Assembly: GCA_900469345.1 (NCBI GenBank)
Contig: UBWZ01000002.1
Location: 836,834-900,833 of the forward strand
DNA: 64,000 nucleotides
Direction: 5' to 3'
From: Hyphomicrobiales bacterium
GTDB lineage: Bacteria > Pseudomonadota > Alphaproteobacteria > Rhizobiales > Rhizobiaceae
Numbering within the stretch: the first letter of the stretch is position 1; the number at the start of each line of letters is the position of its first letter. Of the stretch, positions 36,753-45,058 are shown one piece after another. The notes below the pieces were generated by a model, which made no database searches, was not told the origin of the DNA, and saw only the letters and a list, made by a program, of their open reading frames with translations. Both the position numbers and the translations under genes were made by a program.

Positions 36753-37472
36753 TTACTGCGCTGCCTGGCGCGGCTGCATCTTCTCGTCGATCTGGCGCGA
36801 CAGGATGGCGGAGAATTCGTCCGCGAAGCCTTCCATGCGGGCCGACAGCTTGCCGGCGTCGCCCATGAACTTGTTGTAGGCGATAACCGCCGGAATAGCG
36901 GCCACGAGGCCGATCGCGGTTGCCAGCAGCGCCTCGGCGATACCGGGTGCGACGACGGCAAGGTTGGTGGACTTCGAACCGGCAATCGCCTGGAAGGACG
37001 TCATGATGCCGACCACGGTGCCGAACAGGCCGATGAACGGACCGGCCGAACCGATCGTCGCCAGCGAGCTGAGACGCGCCTCGAAGCCTTCGCTTTCGCG
37101 CGACATCGTCACGTCCATGGCGCGGTCGATACGCATCTGCAGGCCGATCGGCGAGCGTGCGCCGCGCTCGAAGCTCTTCTTCCATTCGCGCATGGCGGCG
37201 ACGAAGATGGCCGAAAGCCCGGTATTCTGGCGGTCGGACAAGCTGCGATACAGTTCTTCGAGCGACTGGCCGGACCAGAACACCTGCTCGAACTGGTCGA
37301 ACTGGCGCTTTGCCCGGGCGAAGTTGAAGTATTTGTCGATGACGATCGCCCAGGTCCAGACGGACGCGCCGAGCAACCCGATCATCACCAGCTTGACGAC
37401 CCAACCCGCCTGCATGAAAAGCGACCAGAGGCTCACATCGCTCGCCGCTGCCGCCAAACCAACCTGTTCCAT
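36753..37472 (-). CDS. tolQ: Tol-Pal system protein TolQ
   Basis: A 239-residue inner-membrane protein of the MotA/TolQ/ExbB family with three helices (about residues 15-37, 130-160 and 165-195), and the conserved segment LATIGSAGPFIGLFGTVVGIM. It is the first gene of the tolQRAB-pal order here, with ybgC 306 bp upstream instead of adjacent as in E. coli. Confidence 0.95.
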   Translation of the reverse strand: MEQVGLAAAASDVSLWSLFMQAGWVVKLVMIGLLGASVWTWAIVIDKYFNFARAKRQFDQFEQVFWSGQSLEELYRSLSDRQNTGLSAIFVAAMREWKKSFERGARSPIGLQMRIDRAMDVTMSRESEGFEARLSSLATIGSAGPFIGLFGTVVGIMTSFQAIAGSKSTNLAVVAPGIAEALLATAIGLVAAIPAVIAYNKFMGDAGKLSARMEGFADEFSAILSRQIDEKMQPRQAAQ

Positions 37473-37778
37473 CGATCCACTATCCCCGAATCCAAACGCC
37501 CGGCTTTAAGACCGGGCGGGTTCAAAAGCGCGCTCTCGCGAGAAATCCGAATGTTCGCTGGATGCGCCCTTCGCCCTGTGCGCAGTGAGCTTCAGCTTGG
37601 CTTCTCGCTTTCAAATTTGGTCAAAGGAAGGCGTGCGTTGCACAAATTCCTCAGCTGGCAGTAAGACATCATTATCGTTAAGAATGTGTTACAGCGGACG
37701 CCCGTGATCTTGCTTGCGCAATGCTGCATACCATGCCCGGGCGACTGTGGGTGACACCTGGGTGGTGGGATCGAATGG
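37473..37778 (-). other. ybgC-tolQ intergenic region with hairpin before tolQ
   Basis: 306 bp with no gene. A GC stem (37497-37503 with 37512-37518, 8-nt loop) sits 25-45 nt upstream of the tolQ start on the tolQ transcript, without a long T-run. An AT-rich stretch around 37660-37690 may hold the tolQ promoter. The hairpin could be a ybgC terminator or an RNA element in the tolQ leader. Confidence 0.4.
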
Positions 37779-38252
37779 TCAGGTCGTAGACCTATAGTCC
37801 GGCGCGACACCGACGGTCAGGAACTTCAAGGCGATGGTTTCCGGCAGCCGCCGCGGCCGGCCATGCCTGTTGATGACGGCGATCACCACCTTGGCGAGGA
37901 TCAGCAGTGTCCCGCCGCGGCGGATCTCCTGCTGCAGCACCATCTTCGCGCCGCCCGCCTTTTCCGTCGTCGTCAAGATCTCCAGCACGTCATCCATCCG
38001 CGCCGGCTGCTTGAAGTCGATCTCCATGCGGTACACGACAAAAACCAGCCCTTCCTCATCCGCGGACAGGAGTGCGCTCTGCTCGCAGCCGAGGCATCGC
38101 AGGTAATCCGTGCGGCCCCGCTCGAGAAAGTGTAGATACCGGGCGTGATAGACCAGACCGGAGAAATCGGTGTCCTCGTAATAGACGCGCTGCGTCAGGT
38201 GATGACCGTCCCCCAGCAATTCACCCGCCAGCCGAAATTTCTGGTCGTCCAT
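37779..38252 (-). CDS. ybgC: Tol-Pal-associated acyl-CoA thioesterase YbgC
   Basis: A 157-residue hot-dog-fold thioesterase. The 4HBT signature YYEDTDFSGLVYHARYLHFLERGR contains the catalytic aspartate of the D-T-D-x-x-G motif. It hydrolyses acyl-CoA or acyl-ACP and is usually first in the tol locus. Here it reads leftward toward tolQ and divergently from sqdB across 122 bp. Confidence 0.9.
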   Translation of the reverse strand: MDDQKFRLAGELLGDGHHLTQRVYYEDTDFSGLVYHARYLHFLERGRTDYLRCLGCEQSALLSADEEGLVFVVYRMEIDFKQPARMDDVLEILTTTEKAGGAKMVLQQEIRRGGTLLILAKVVIAVINRHGRPRRLPETIALKFLTVGVAPDYRSTT

Positions 38253-38374
38253 GCACTTGCCTCTGAAATTGATCGCTGCTTCATTCGCTCTGCCGGAACC
38301 ATCGATCCCGCCGCCGGATTGCTGTCACATATTTTACCTATCAGGAACAGTCGCAAGAACAGTGGAGGGTTTCC

Positions 38375-39595
38375 ATGAAGATAGCAGTCCTGGGCGGTGA
38401 CGGTTTCGTCGGCTGGCCAACATCCCTCCATCTTTCGGAGGCTGGCCACGAGATCCACATCCTCGACAACCTGTCCAGGCGCTGGATCGACACGGAACTC
38501 GGCGTGCAGTCGCTGACACCGATGGACAGTATCCAGGAGCGGACCCGGATCTGGCATGCGGAAACCGGCCGCCGCATCCATTTCCACCTGATTGATCTTG
38601 CCAGGGACTACGAGCTTCTGAAAGGCTGGCTCGCAAAGCATCGCCCCGACGCCGTCATCCATTTCGCCGAGCAGCGCGCGGCACCCTATTCGATGAAAAG
38701 CGACCGCCACAAGAACTACACCGTCAACAACAATGTCAACGCGACGCACAATCTGTTGAACGCCCTGGTCGAGCTCGAGCTCGACGCGCACCTCGTGCAT
38801 CTCGGCACCATGGGCGTGTACGGTTATTCGACGGTCGGCGCCGCGATCCCCGAAGGCTACCTGCCGGTCGGCGTCGAAACCATGGATGGCCGCACGGTCT
38901 CGCAGGATATCCTCTACCCGAGCAATCCCGGCTCGATCTACCACATGACCAAGTGCCTCGATCAGCAGCTCTTTGCCTTCTACGCCAAGAATGACGGCCT
39001 GCGCATCACCGACCTGCATCAGGGCATCGTCTGGGGGACGCACACGGAACAGACGCGGCGCCACGAACAGTTGATCAACCGGTTCGACTACGACGGTGAT
39101 TACGGCACCGTCCTCAACCGCTTTCTCATCCAGGCGGCGATCGGCTATCCCCTCACTGTCCATGGGACAGGCGGCCAGACCCGTGCCTTCATCAACATCC
39201 AGGACTCGGTCAGGTGCATCGAGATCGCGCTCAACAATCCGCCCGTCCGCGGCGGCCGGGTCGAGATCTTCAACCAGATGACGGAAACCCACCGGGTGCG
39301 CGACCTCGCCGAGATGATCGCCCGCATGAGCGGCGCGCAGATCGCCTGGCTGCCCAACCCGCGCAAGGAGGCGGCAGAAAACGATCTCGTTGTCCGCAAC
39401 GAGAAATTTCTCGGCCTTGGCCTTGCGCCCACCACGCTCGGCGAGGGCCTATTGGCTGAAATCGTCGATGTCGCCCGCAAATACGCCTATCGCGTCGACC
39501 GGTCGCGCGTTCCAGCCGTCTCTGCCTGGACCCGCGACATTGCCGCCAAGGTCGAGCACGATCCGGAAGGCAAGCGCCTGAAGTCGGTATCGTGA
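38375..39595 (+). CDS. sqdB: UDP-sulfoquinovose synthase
   Basis: A 406-residue NAD-dependent SDR-type enzyme that makes UDP-sulfoquinovose from UDP-glucose and sulfite, the first committed step of the sulfolipid SQDG. It has the dinucleotide motif GGDGFVGWP, the conserved block EQRAAPYSMKSDRHKNYTVN and the catalytic Y-x-x-x-K in IYHMTKCLD. GGAGGG precedes the ATG at 38375. First gene of sqdB-sqdD-sqdC, with the next start overlapping the stop. Confidence 0.93.
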   Translation: MKIAVLGGDGFVGWPTSLHLSEAGHEIHILDNLSRRWIDTELGVQSLTPMDSIQERTRIWHAETGRRIHFHLIDLARDYELLKGWLAKHRPDAVIHFAEQRAAPYSMKSDRHKNYTVNNNVNATHNLLNALVELELDAHLVHLGTMGVYGYSTVGAAIPEGYLPVGVETMDGRTVSQDILYPSNPGSIYHMTKCLDQQLFAFYAKNDGLRITDLHQGIVWGTHTEQTRRHEQLINRFDYDGDYGTVLNRFLIQAAIGYPLTVHGTGGQTRAFINIQDSVRCIEIALNNPPVRGGRVEIFNQMTETHRVRDLAEMIARMSGAQIAWLPNPRKEAAENDLVVRNEKFLGLGLAPTTLGEGLLAEIVDVARKYAYRVDRSRVPAVSAWTRDIAAKVEHDPEGKRLKSVS

Positions 39596-40437
39596 GCCCG
39601 ATCGCAATGGGACAGGGCGGAGCGCCGGCTCGAACCGCCTTTGTCACGCTCGTCACCAATGCCGACTACGCGATGGGCGCGGTGGCCCTCGCCCGTTCGC
39701 TCCTCAAGACCGGAACGACGGCCGACATCGTCGTCTTGCACACCGGTGCCGTTGACTCACAGGCGCTGGCACCACTCGTAACGCTTGGCTGCCGTCTGGT
39801 GGAGGTCGCCCACCTGCCGCTCTCCGAGCCGTTCAATGAGCGCCATGCCCGCCGCAACCTCCACGGTGCAGCCCCTTTCACCAAGGGCCGAAAGCCGGAC
39901 TTCCACACCCCCCTCGACAATTTCTGCAAGCTACGCCTGTGGCAGCTCACCGAATACACGCGCTGCGTCTTCATCGACGCGGATGCGATCGTGCTTAAAA
40001 ACATCGACCGCCTGTTCGACTATCCGGAATTTTCGGCGGCGCCGAATGTCTATGAGAGCCTGGCGGACTTCCACCGGCTGAACTCCGGAGTGTTTGTCGC
40101 CCGGCCGTCGCTGGCCACCTTTGAAGCGATGCTGGTTGCCCTCGACGAACCCGACAGATTTTGGCGTCGCACCGACCAGAGCTTCCTGGAGACTTTCTTT
40201 CCGGAGTGGCATGGCCTGCCGGTGTTCATGAACATGCTGCAGTATGTCTGGTTCAACCTGCCGGATCTGTGGGATTGGAAAAGCATCGCCATCCTTCATT
40301 ACCAGTATGAAAAGCCCTGGGAGCGGGATCATCCGAAATCCTCCGAACTGAAGCCGTTGATCGACCTCTGGCACGATGTTTATGCGGGTCGGGATGTGGA
40401 CCCCGCGTCGCTCCCGCAACCACCGGGCAGGCCATGA
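39592..40437 (+). CDS. sqdD: Sulfolipid glycosyltransferase SqdD
   Basis: A 281-residue glycosyltransferase of the glycogenin/GT8 type with the D-x-D motif in FIDADAIVLKN and the acceptor-side FHRLNSGVFVARP. In rhizobia and Rhodobacter sqdD is needed for sulfolipid, probably moving the sulfoquinovosyl group to diacylglycerol. The start is a GTG at 39592 inside the sqdB stop (GTGA); an ATG at 39607 is the alternative. Its stop overlaps the next start (ATGA). Confidence 0.85.
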   Translation: MSPIAMGQGGAPARTAFVTLVTNADYAMGAVALARSLLKTGTTADIVVLHTGAVDSQALAPLVTLGCRLVEVAHLPLSEPFNERHARRNLHGAAPFTKGRKPDFHTPLDNFCKLRLWQLTEYTRCVFIDADAIVLKNIDRLFDYPEFSAAPNVYESLADFHRLNSGVFVARPSLATFEAMLVALDEPDRFWRRTDQSFLETFFPEWHGLPVFMNMLQYVWFNLPDLWDWKSIAILHYQYEKPWERDHPKSSELKPLIDLWHDVYAGRDVDPASLPQPPGRP

Positions 40438-41324
40438 CCGTTCTTGTCTCCGGCGCGACCGGGCTCGTCGGTCGCTACATCGTCGAACGCCTTCTGGAGG
40501 CCGGCCATACCGTCAGGGCTGGCGGCCGCACCCCACCGCCAGCGGGATGGTTCAGCGGCGACGTCGACTTCTCTCCCCTCCATCTCGATCCGGATCTGCG
40601 GCAGGATGATGCTTTTCGAGGGATCGACGCCTTCGTGCACGCAGCATTCGACCATTTGCCGGGAAAATATCGCGGTGGCGAAGGGGACGATGCAGCAGGC
40701 TTTGTCCACCGAAATCTCGACGGCACGCTGCAGCTTTTCGAAACCTGTCGGGCGGCTGGCGTCGAGCGCGCCGTCTTTCTCTCCAGCCGTGCGGTCTATG
40801 ACGGGCTGCCTGCCGGCACGGTTCTGCGGGAAGATATGGCGCGTGCCCCCACCAGCCTCTACGGCCGGATAAAGCTCGACGCCGAGCACGCCCTGGCGCG
40901 ACTGGCCGACGAGCGTTTTGCAGTGTGTTGCCTGCGCCCGACCGGCGTCTACGGCGATCTGCTGCCCAACAAATGGGAAAGCCTGTTCGCGGATTATTCG
41001 GCCGGGAGGCTCGTGTCAGCTCGCGCAGGCACGGAAGTGCATGGCCGCGACGTGGGCGCCGCCGTTCGATTGTTGCTCGAAGCGGATGCCGACCGCGTTA
41101 GTGGCCAGAGCTTTAATCTCTCCGATCTCGTAGTGGATACCCGACAGATCCTTGCCCATTGCACGACATTGGCGCCCGGCAGGCTTCCGCCGGCAGCAGA
41201 TGTCAGCGGCATCAACCTGATGGCGACCGGAAAGATCCGCGCCTTGGGGTGGCGCCCGGGCGGACGCGACCTCCTCGAGCAAACCCTCGAGCTATTGTCG
41301 TCAAAGGTCAGTGGGCGCGACTAA
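40434..41324 (+). CDS. sqdC: Sulfolipid biosynthesis reductase-like protein SqdC
   Basis: A 296-residue extended SDR protein: NAD(P) motif GATGLVGRYIVERLL, catalytic Y-x-x-x-K in YGRIKLDAEHAL. Its place after sqdB-sqdD matches sqdC of Rhodobacter and Sinorhizobium, where it affects sulfolipid quality, perhaps as a reductase; the exact reaction is not settled. Its stop overlaps the convergent gene stop at 41321 by 4 bp. Confidence 0.8.
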   Translation: MTVLVSGATGLVGRYIVERLLEAGHTVRAGGRTPPPAGWFSGDVDFSPLHLDPDLRQDDAFRGIDAFVHAAFDHLPGKYRGGEGDDAAGFVHRNLDGTLQLFETCRAAGVERAVFLSSRAVYDGLPAGTVLREDMARAPTSLYGRIKLDAEHALARLADERFAVCCLRPTGVYGDLLPNKWESLFADYSAGRLVSARAGTEVHGRDVGAAVRLLLEADADRVSGQSFNLSDLVVDTRQILAHCTTLAPGRLPPAADVSGINLMATGKIRALGWRPGGRDLLEQTLELLSSKVSGRD

Positions 41325-41731
41325 CGCCTTTTGGCCTTGGCGCCGGCCTTCGCCGCCTCGATGGCCTTACGGTGCTCTTCGGCCCATTTCTGGCCGGCAT
41401 CGCCGCCCCAAAGCAGCCAAGCGATGTAGCCCGCCGACGGATTTTCGTCGTTGCCAAAGTTCTCGGCGCGTTTGTCGACGCTGTGGCGGCTGAAATAGCT
41501 CACCATCCGCCTGACCGTCTTTTCCGATAGCGATTTGCGATGCTTGAGGTCGCGGGCCCTGGCGATGCCGATCGTCGTTCCGCCGCGGCGGAACTTGGCG
41601 CGCAGCTCGAGACCCTTTTCAGCCTCCGCAGCGACATCGGCCGGCGGCCGGAAATCAGCTTCGTCGCGTGTCTTCCTGGTGCCCGGATGATCGGTCATTC
41701 CGTGGCTATGATGGGAATGTGCATCAACCAT
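41321..41731 (-). CDS. Hypothetical protein, His-rich N-terminus
   Basis: A 136-residue basic protein. The N-terminus is histidine-rich (MVDAHSHHSHGMTDHPG), the middle (KFRRGGTTIGIARARDLKHRK) basic, and the end Ala/Lys-rich. A conserved-looking block SAGYIAWLLWGGDAGQKWA is similar to sequences I have seen in rhizobial and phage-encoded proteins without a known function. The start at 41731 overlaps the upstream DUF2945 gene by 8 bp with AAGG upstream, so the two are coupled; M12 at 41698 is an alternative. Confidence 0.65.
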   Translation of the reverse strand: MVDAHSHHSHGMTDHPGTRKTRDEADFRPPADVAAEAEKGLELRAKFRRGGTTIGIARARDLKHRKSLSEKTVRRMVSYFSRHSVDKRAENFGNDENPSAGYIAWLLWGGDAGQKWAEEHRKAIEAAKAGAKAKRR

Positions 41732-41945
41732 TGGCCTTCTTCAGCTCCGACTGACTCTTCAGGGCGCGGTCGCCATCATCCTGCTTGACCAGGAAGGCCG
41801 GCTTGTCCGCATCGGCCTTGCGCTTGATCGTCTTGCCCTTGATCTTGCGTTCGACGTCCTTCGTGAATTTTTCGGCGACCTTGCCTTCAGCCTTGCCGCT
41901 GCCCCACTTCCACTCGACCTTGTTTCCAACGTTGATTTTCTGCAT
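41724..41945 (-). CDS. DUF2945 (HVA1-type Tudor-like) protein
   Basis: A 73-residue protein (MQKINVGNKVEWKWGSG...) of the DUF2945/HVA1 family: a small SH3/Tudor-like beta-barrel with NVGNKVEWKWGSGKAEGKV and a basic middle. GAAGGAGACC lies before the ATG at 41945. Proteins of this family are often annotated as hypothetical and stress-related; the EcfG-like promoter 27-51 nt upstream fits. First gene of a two-gene operon. Confidence 0.75.
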   Translation of the reverse strand: MQKINVGNKVEWKWGSGKAEGKVAEKFTKDVERKIKGKTIKRKADADKPAFLVKQDDGDRALKSQSELKKANG

Positions 41946-41971
41946 GTCCGGTCTCCTTCCAATGAAGAAAG

Positions 41972-41996
41972 AACTCGGGGCGCCGGTCGATGTTCC
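41972..41996 (-). promoter_or_regulatory. EcfG-type promoter of DUF2945 gene
   Basis: On the minus strand GGAAC (41996-41992), 16 nt, AGTT (41975-41972), one base from consensus. The start codon is 26 nt downstream. Confidence 0.5.
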
Positions 41997-42001
41997 TGAT
42001 G

Positions 42002-42520
42002 TCAGGATTTCTGGTCGAGGTCGCCGTCGCGCCAGACGAGGTGTCGGGCAGTTGAAGGCAGGGCCTCGATCTCGCCCGCGATGAAATACGGGGGAATGTC
42101 CAGCGCGCGAAGAGCCTCCGTCGTGGCAGGAACCCACTTGAACTCCAGCTCGTGCCCGTCCTGGACGCGGTGGACGATGTCCGTCGGGTGAAATGGGAAA
42201 TGCGTGGGCAGATCCATCAGATAATAGAAGCCGAGTTCATGCCAGTTGCGGCCCTCGTAATCGAAGAAGTTCTCGACGGTCCAAAGCAGCCGTTCGACGT
42301 TCACCTCGACCCCGAGTTCCTCCCTCATCTCCCGCCGCAGCGTTTCCTCCGTCGTTTCGCCCATCTCGGCGCGACCGCCGGGAAACGTCCAGAACGTCTC
42401 GTGCACGGCGCGGTGCACCAGCACGTGGCCGTTCCGGAACCCCAGTCCGGCAACCCGCATCTGGAAAAGGCGCTTCGGCTTGAACGTCATGCGGATGCGC
42501 ATGTCCTGCGGCTCAGTCAT
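42002..42520 (-). CDS. NUDIX hydrolase
   Basis: A 172-residue hydrolase of nucleoside-diphosphate-linked substrates. The NUDIX box GX5EX7REUXEEXGU is complete at residues 49-71 (G49, E55, R63-E64, E67-E68). The start overlaps the ruvB stop by 8 bp, so it is coupled to the ruvCAB operon; in related rhizobia a NUDIX gene also lies here, but I cannot say which substrate it prefers. Confidence 0.88.
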   Translation of the reverse strand: MTEPQDMRIRMTFKPKRLFQMRVAGLGFRNGHVLVHRAVHETFWTFPGGRAEMGETTEETLRREMREELGVEVNVERLLWTVENFFDYEGRNWHELGFYYLMDLPTHFPFHPTDIVHRVQDGHELEFKWVPATTEALRALDIPPYFIAGEIEALPSTARHLVWRDGDLDQKS

Positions 42521-43553
42521 CGTCGAGGCTCATTCTGAATTGTGCGGCTTCCAGGTCCTTGGGCGGCTGCAGGCCGAGATGCTTCCACGCATTTGCGGTC
42601 AGCACGCGGCCGCGCGGCGTGCGCTGGATGAACCCCTGCTGGATCATGTAAGGCTCGATGATATCCTCGATCGCGTCGCGCGGTTCCGACAGGCCGGCGG
42701 CGATCGTTTCGATGCCGACCGGTCCACCGCCGAAGTTCACGGCGATCATGTTGAGATAGCGCTTGTCGAGCTGGTCGAGCCCCATATTGTCGACCAGGAG
42801 CCGGGTCAGCGCCTCGTCGGCGATTTCTCGCGTGACCGCCTCGGCCCGCGCCACTTCGGCGAAATCCCGCACCCGCCGGAGCAGCCGCCCGGCAATGCGG
42901 GGCGTTCCGCGGGCGCGCCTTGCAATCTCGCGGGCACCCTCCTCGGTGATCCCGAGGTTCATCAGCCGCGCGCCGCGCCGAACGATCAGCTCCAGTTCCT
43001 CGACCGTGTAGAAGGCGAGCCGGACCGGAATGCCGAACCGGTCGCGCAGCGGCGTGGTGAGAAGGCCGAGCCGGGTGGTGGCGGCGACAAGCGTGAATTT
43101 CGACAGGTCGATCTTCACCGATCGTGCCGCCGGCCCCTCGCCGATGATGAGGTCGAGCTGGAAATCCTCCATCGCCGGATAGAGGATCTCCTCGACCGCC
43201 GGGTTGAGGCGGTGGATCTCGTCGATGAACAGCACGTCGCGTTCTTCGAGGTTGGTCAGAAGGGCTGCAAGATCGCCGGCCTTGGCGATCACCGGTCCCG
43301 AGGTCGAGCGGAAATTGACCCCCAGTTCCTTGGCCATGATCTGTGCAAGCGTCGTCTTGCCGAGCCCGGGAGGCCCGACGAAAAGCACATGGTCGAGCGC
43401 CTCGCCGCGGTTCTTCGCCGCCTCGATGAACACCTTGAGGTTGGCGCGCGCTTCCGCCTGTCCGGTGAACTCGTCCAAGGACTGCGGGCGCAGCGCCGTA
43501 TCCAGGTCTTCGCCGCGCTTTTCAGCCGACAGCAGGCGGGCGGGTTCAGTCAT
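42513..43553 (-). CDS. ruvB: Holliday junction DNA helicase RuvB
   Basis: A 346-residue AAA+ motor that drives branch migration with RuvA. Walker [12 protein letters not shown], Walker [11 protein letters not shown], arginine finger region RDRFGIP and the C-terminal winged helix ([14 protein letters not shown]) are all present. It is third in ruvC-ruvA-ruvB and is coupled to the NUDIX gene. Confidence 0.97.
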   Translation of the reverse strand: MTEPARLLSAEKRGEDLDTALRPQSLDEFTGQAEARANLKVFIEAAKNRGEALDHVLFVGPPGLGKTTLAQIMAKELGVNFRSTSGPVIAKAGDLAALLTNLEERDVLFIDEIHRLNPAVEEILYPAMEDFQLDLIIGEGPAARSVKIDLSKFTLVAATTRLGLLTTPLRDRFGIPVRLAFYTVEELELIVRRGARLMNLGITEEGAREIARRARGTPRIAGRLLRRVRDFAEVARAEAVTREIADEALTRLLVDNMGLDQLDKRYLNMIAVNFGGGPVGIETIAAGLSEPRDAIEDIIEPYMIQQGFIQRTPRGRVLTANAWKHLGLQPPKDLEAAQFRMSLDDD

Positions 43554-43672
43554 GCAAGAAGTTCCATTCCGGCGATGTTTTCAGCGGGCGTGCGAAGCAT
43601 GTCGTGTGCTCCGGCATCCAGGACCCAGTCAAGACCACGCCGTCGGATGATCGACAAGGCTGCACCGACCAT
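43550..43672 (-). CDS. Possible 40-codon ORF coupled to ruvB
   Basis: From ATG 43672 to TGA 43552-43550: [20 protein letters not shown] plus about 20 more residues. It fills most of the 146-bp ruvA-ruvB gap and its stop overlaps the ruvB start as ATGA. There is no clear ribosome site and I know no homologue, so it may be chance. If translated it would couple ruvB to upstream translation. Confidence 0.25.
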   Translation of the reverse strand: MVGAALSIIRRRGLDWVLDAGAHDMLRTPAENIAGMELLA

Positions 43673-43699
43673 AGCAGCAAGTTTTCGAGCGACCAAATC

Positions 43700-44317
43700 T
43701 CACCGGGCCAGTTCCTTGAGGCCGAACCGGATCAGCTTGGCGCTGTCGGCGCCCTCGCCGGCAGTCTTCAGGGCGGCGGCCACCGCATTGGCGGCCTGGT
43801 CGCGCGAGTAGCCGAGATTGGTAAGGGCGGAAACCGCGTCTGCGACCGGCGCAGAGGCGGCGCCCTCGCCGAGCTCCTGTTTCAGCCCGATATTGGCAGA
43901 TGCCTCGCCCGCAAAGGCCGGAGCCTTGTTCTTGAGTTCGGTGACGATCCGCACCGCCACCTTCGGCCCGACGCCGGGTGCGCGCGACACGGCGACCTTG
44001 TCCTGCAGCGCGATGGCGTTGGCAAGCTCGCCGGGGGTCAGCGTCGACAGGACCGCGAGCGCCACCTTGGCGCCGACGCCCTGCACGCTTTGCAAGAGGT
44101 TGAACCATTCCCGCTCGAGCGCCGACAGGAAGCCGAACAGCTTGAACTGGTCCTCGCGCACATAGGTCTCGATGAAGAGAATGATCGCCTCCCCCACCGA
44201 ACCCATCCGGCCAAGCGTGCGCGACGAGCAGAACACCTCGTAGCAGACGCCATGCACGTCCACGAGCACGTAGTCGTCGCCGATCTCGTCGATAGTGCCT
44301 TTGAGCTTGCCGATCAT
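43700..44317 (-). CDS. ruvA: Holliday junction DNA-binding protein RuvA
   Basis: A 205-residue protein. It has the OB-fold N-terminus ([28 protein letters not shown]), two helix-hairpin-helix motifs ([13 protein letters not shown] and [16 protein letters not shown]) and domain III ([14 protein letters not shown]). It binds four-way junctions and loads RuvB. It lies 55 bp after ruvC. Confidence 0.96.
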   Translation of the reverse strand: MIGKLKGTIDEIGDDYVLVDVHGVCYEVFCSSRTLGRMGSVGEAIILFIETYVREDQFKLFGFLSALEREWFNLLQSVQGVGAKVALAVLSTLTPGELANAIALQDKVAVSRAPGVGPKVAVRIVTELKNKAPAFAGEASANIGLKQELGEGAASAPVADAVSALTNLGYSRDQAANAVAAALKTAGEGADSAKLIRFGLKELAR

Positions 44318-44372
44318 GATCCAGGTCCGTGCGCTGATGGTGGAATGCGAGAAACGTCGCGGCGGAAACCGG

Positions 44373-44885
44373 TCAGGCCGAGGCCAGCGCCTGTCTCATC
44401 CGCTGCCCGCCGCGATTATGAGCATGGCATATGGCGATGGCGAGTGCATCCGCCGCGTCGTTGCCCTTGAACTCCGCCTTCGGCATCAGGATCTTCAGCA
44501 TCATGTGGATCTGCTGCTTGTCCCCGTGGCCGACGCCGATCACCGCCTTCTTGACTGCGTTCGGCGCATATTCGGCGACCGGCAGCCCGGCCCTTGCCGG
44601 CACCAGCATGACGACGCCACGCGCCTGCCCGAGCTTCAGCGTCGCCACGGCGTCCTTGTTGACGAAGGTCTGTTCGACGGCGGCCTCATCCGGCTGGTAG
44701 CCGTGCACGACCTCTGCCAGGCCGTCGTGAAGCTGGCAGAGCCGCGAGGCGAGATCGAGATCGCCGTCGGACATCACGGTGCCCGAAGCGACGAAGCGCA
44801 GGCTGTTGCCAAGCGACTCGATGACGCCCCAGCCGGTGCGACGGAGGCCCGGGTCGATCCCGATGATGCGAATCGCGTGTGTCAT
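44373..44885 (-). CDS. ruvC: Crossover junction endodeoxyribonuclease RuvC
   Basis: A 170-residue RNase H-fold resolvase. The acidic catalytic residues are in [12 protein letters not shown] (Asp), [11 protein letters not shown] (Glu) and [14 protein letters not shown] (Asp pair). I set the start at ATG 44885 ([11 protein letters not shown]), as in the family; the open frame reaches 44936. First gene of the leftward ruvCAB-NUDIX operon. Confidence 0.94.
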   Translation of the reverse strand: MTHAIRIIGIDPGLRRTGWGVIESLGNSLRFVASGTVMSDGDLDLASRLCQLHDGLAEVVHGYQPDEAAVEQTFVNKDAVATLKLGQARGVVMLVPARAGLPVAEYAPNAVKKAVIGVGHGDKQQIHMMLKILMPKAEFKGNDAADALAIAICHAHNRGGQRMRQALASA

Positions 44886-45058
44886 GTGGGCGAGTTTAGC
44901 GTGCATGCCTATCAACTGCCACGCAAAAGTGAACAAACCGGAAACAACCCACCGTTAACGTTCGGTTTACCCTGTTGCAAGGCATCCGGGACCGCCTGCA
45001 ACGGCGGCGGTTGCGGGGCGTTCAATATTGGGCTGGCGGAATGAAGAGGAGACAGGTC

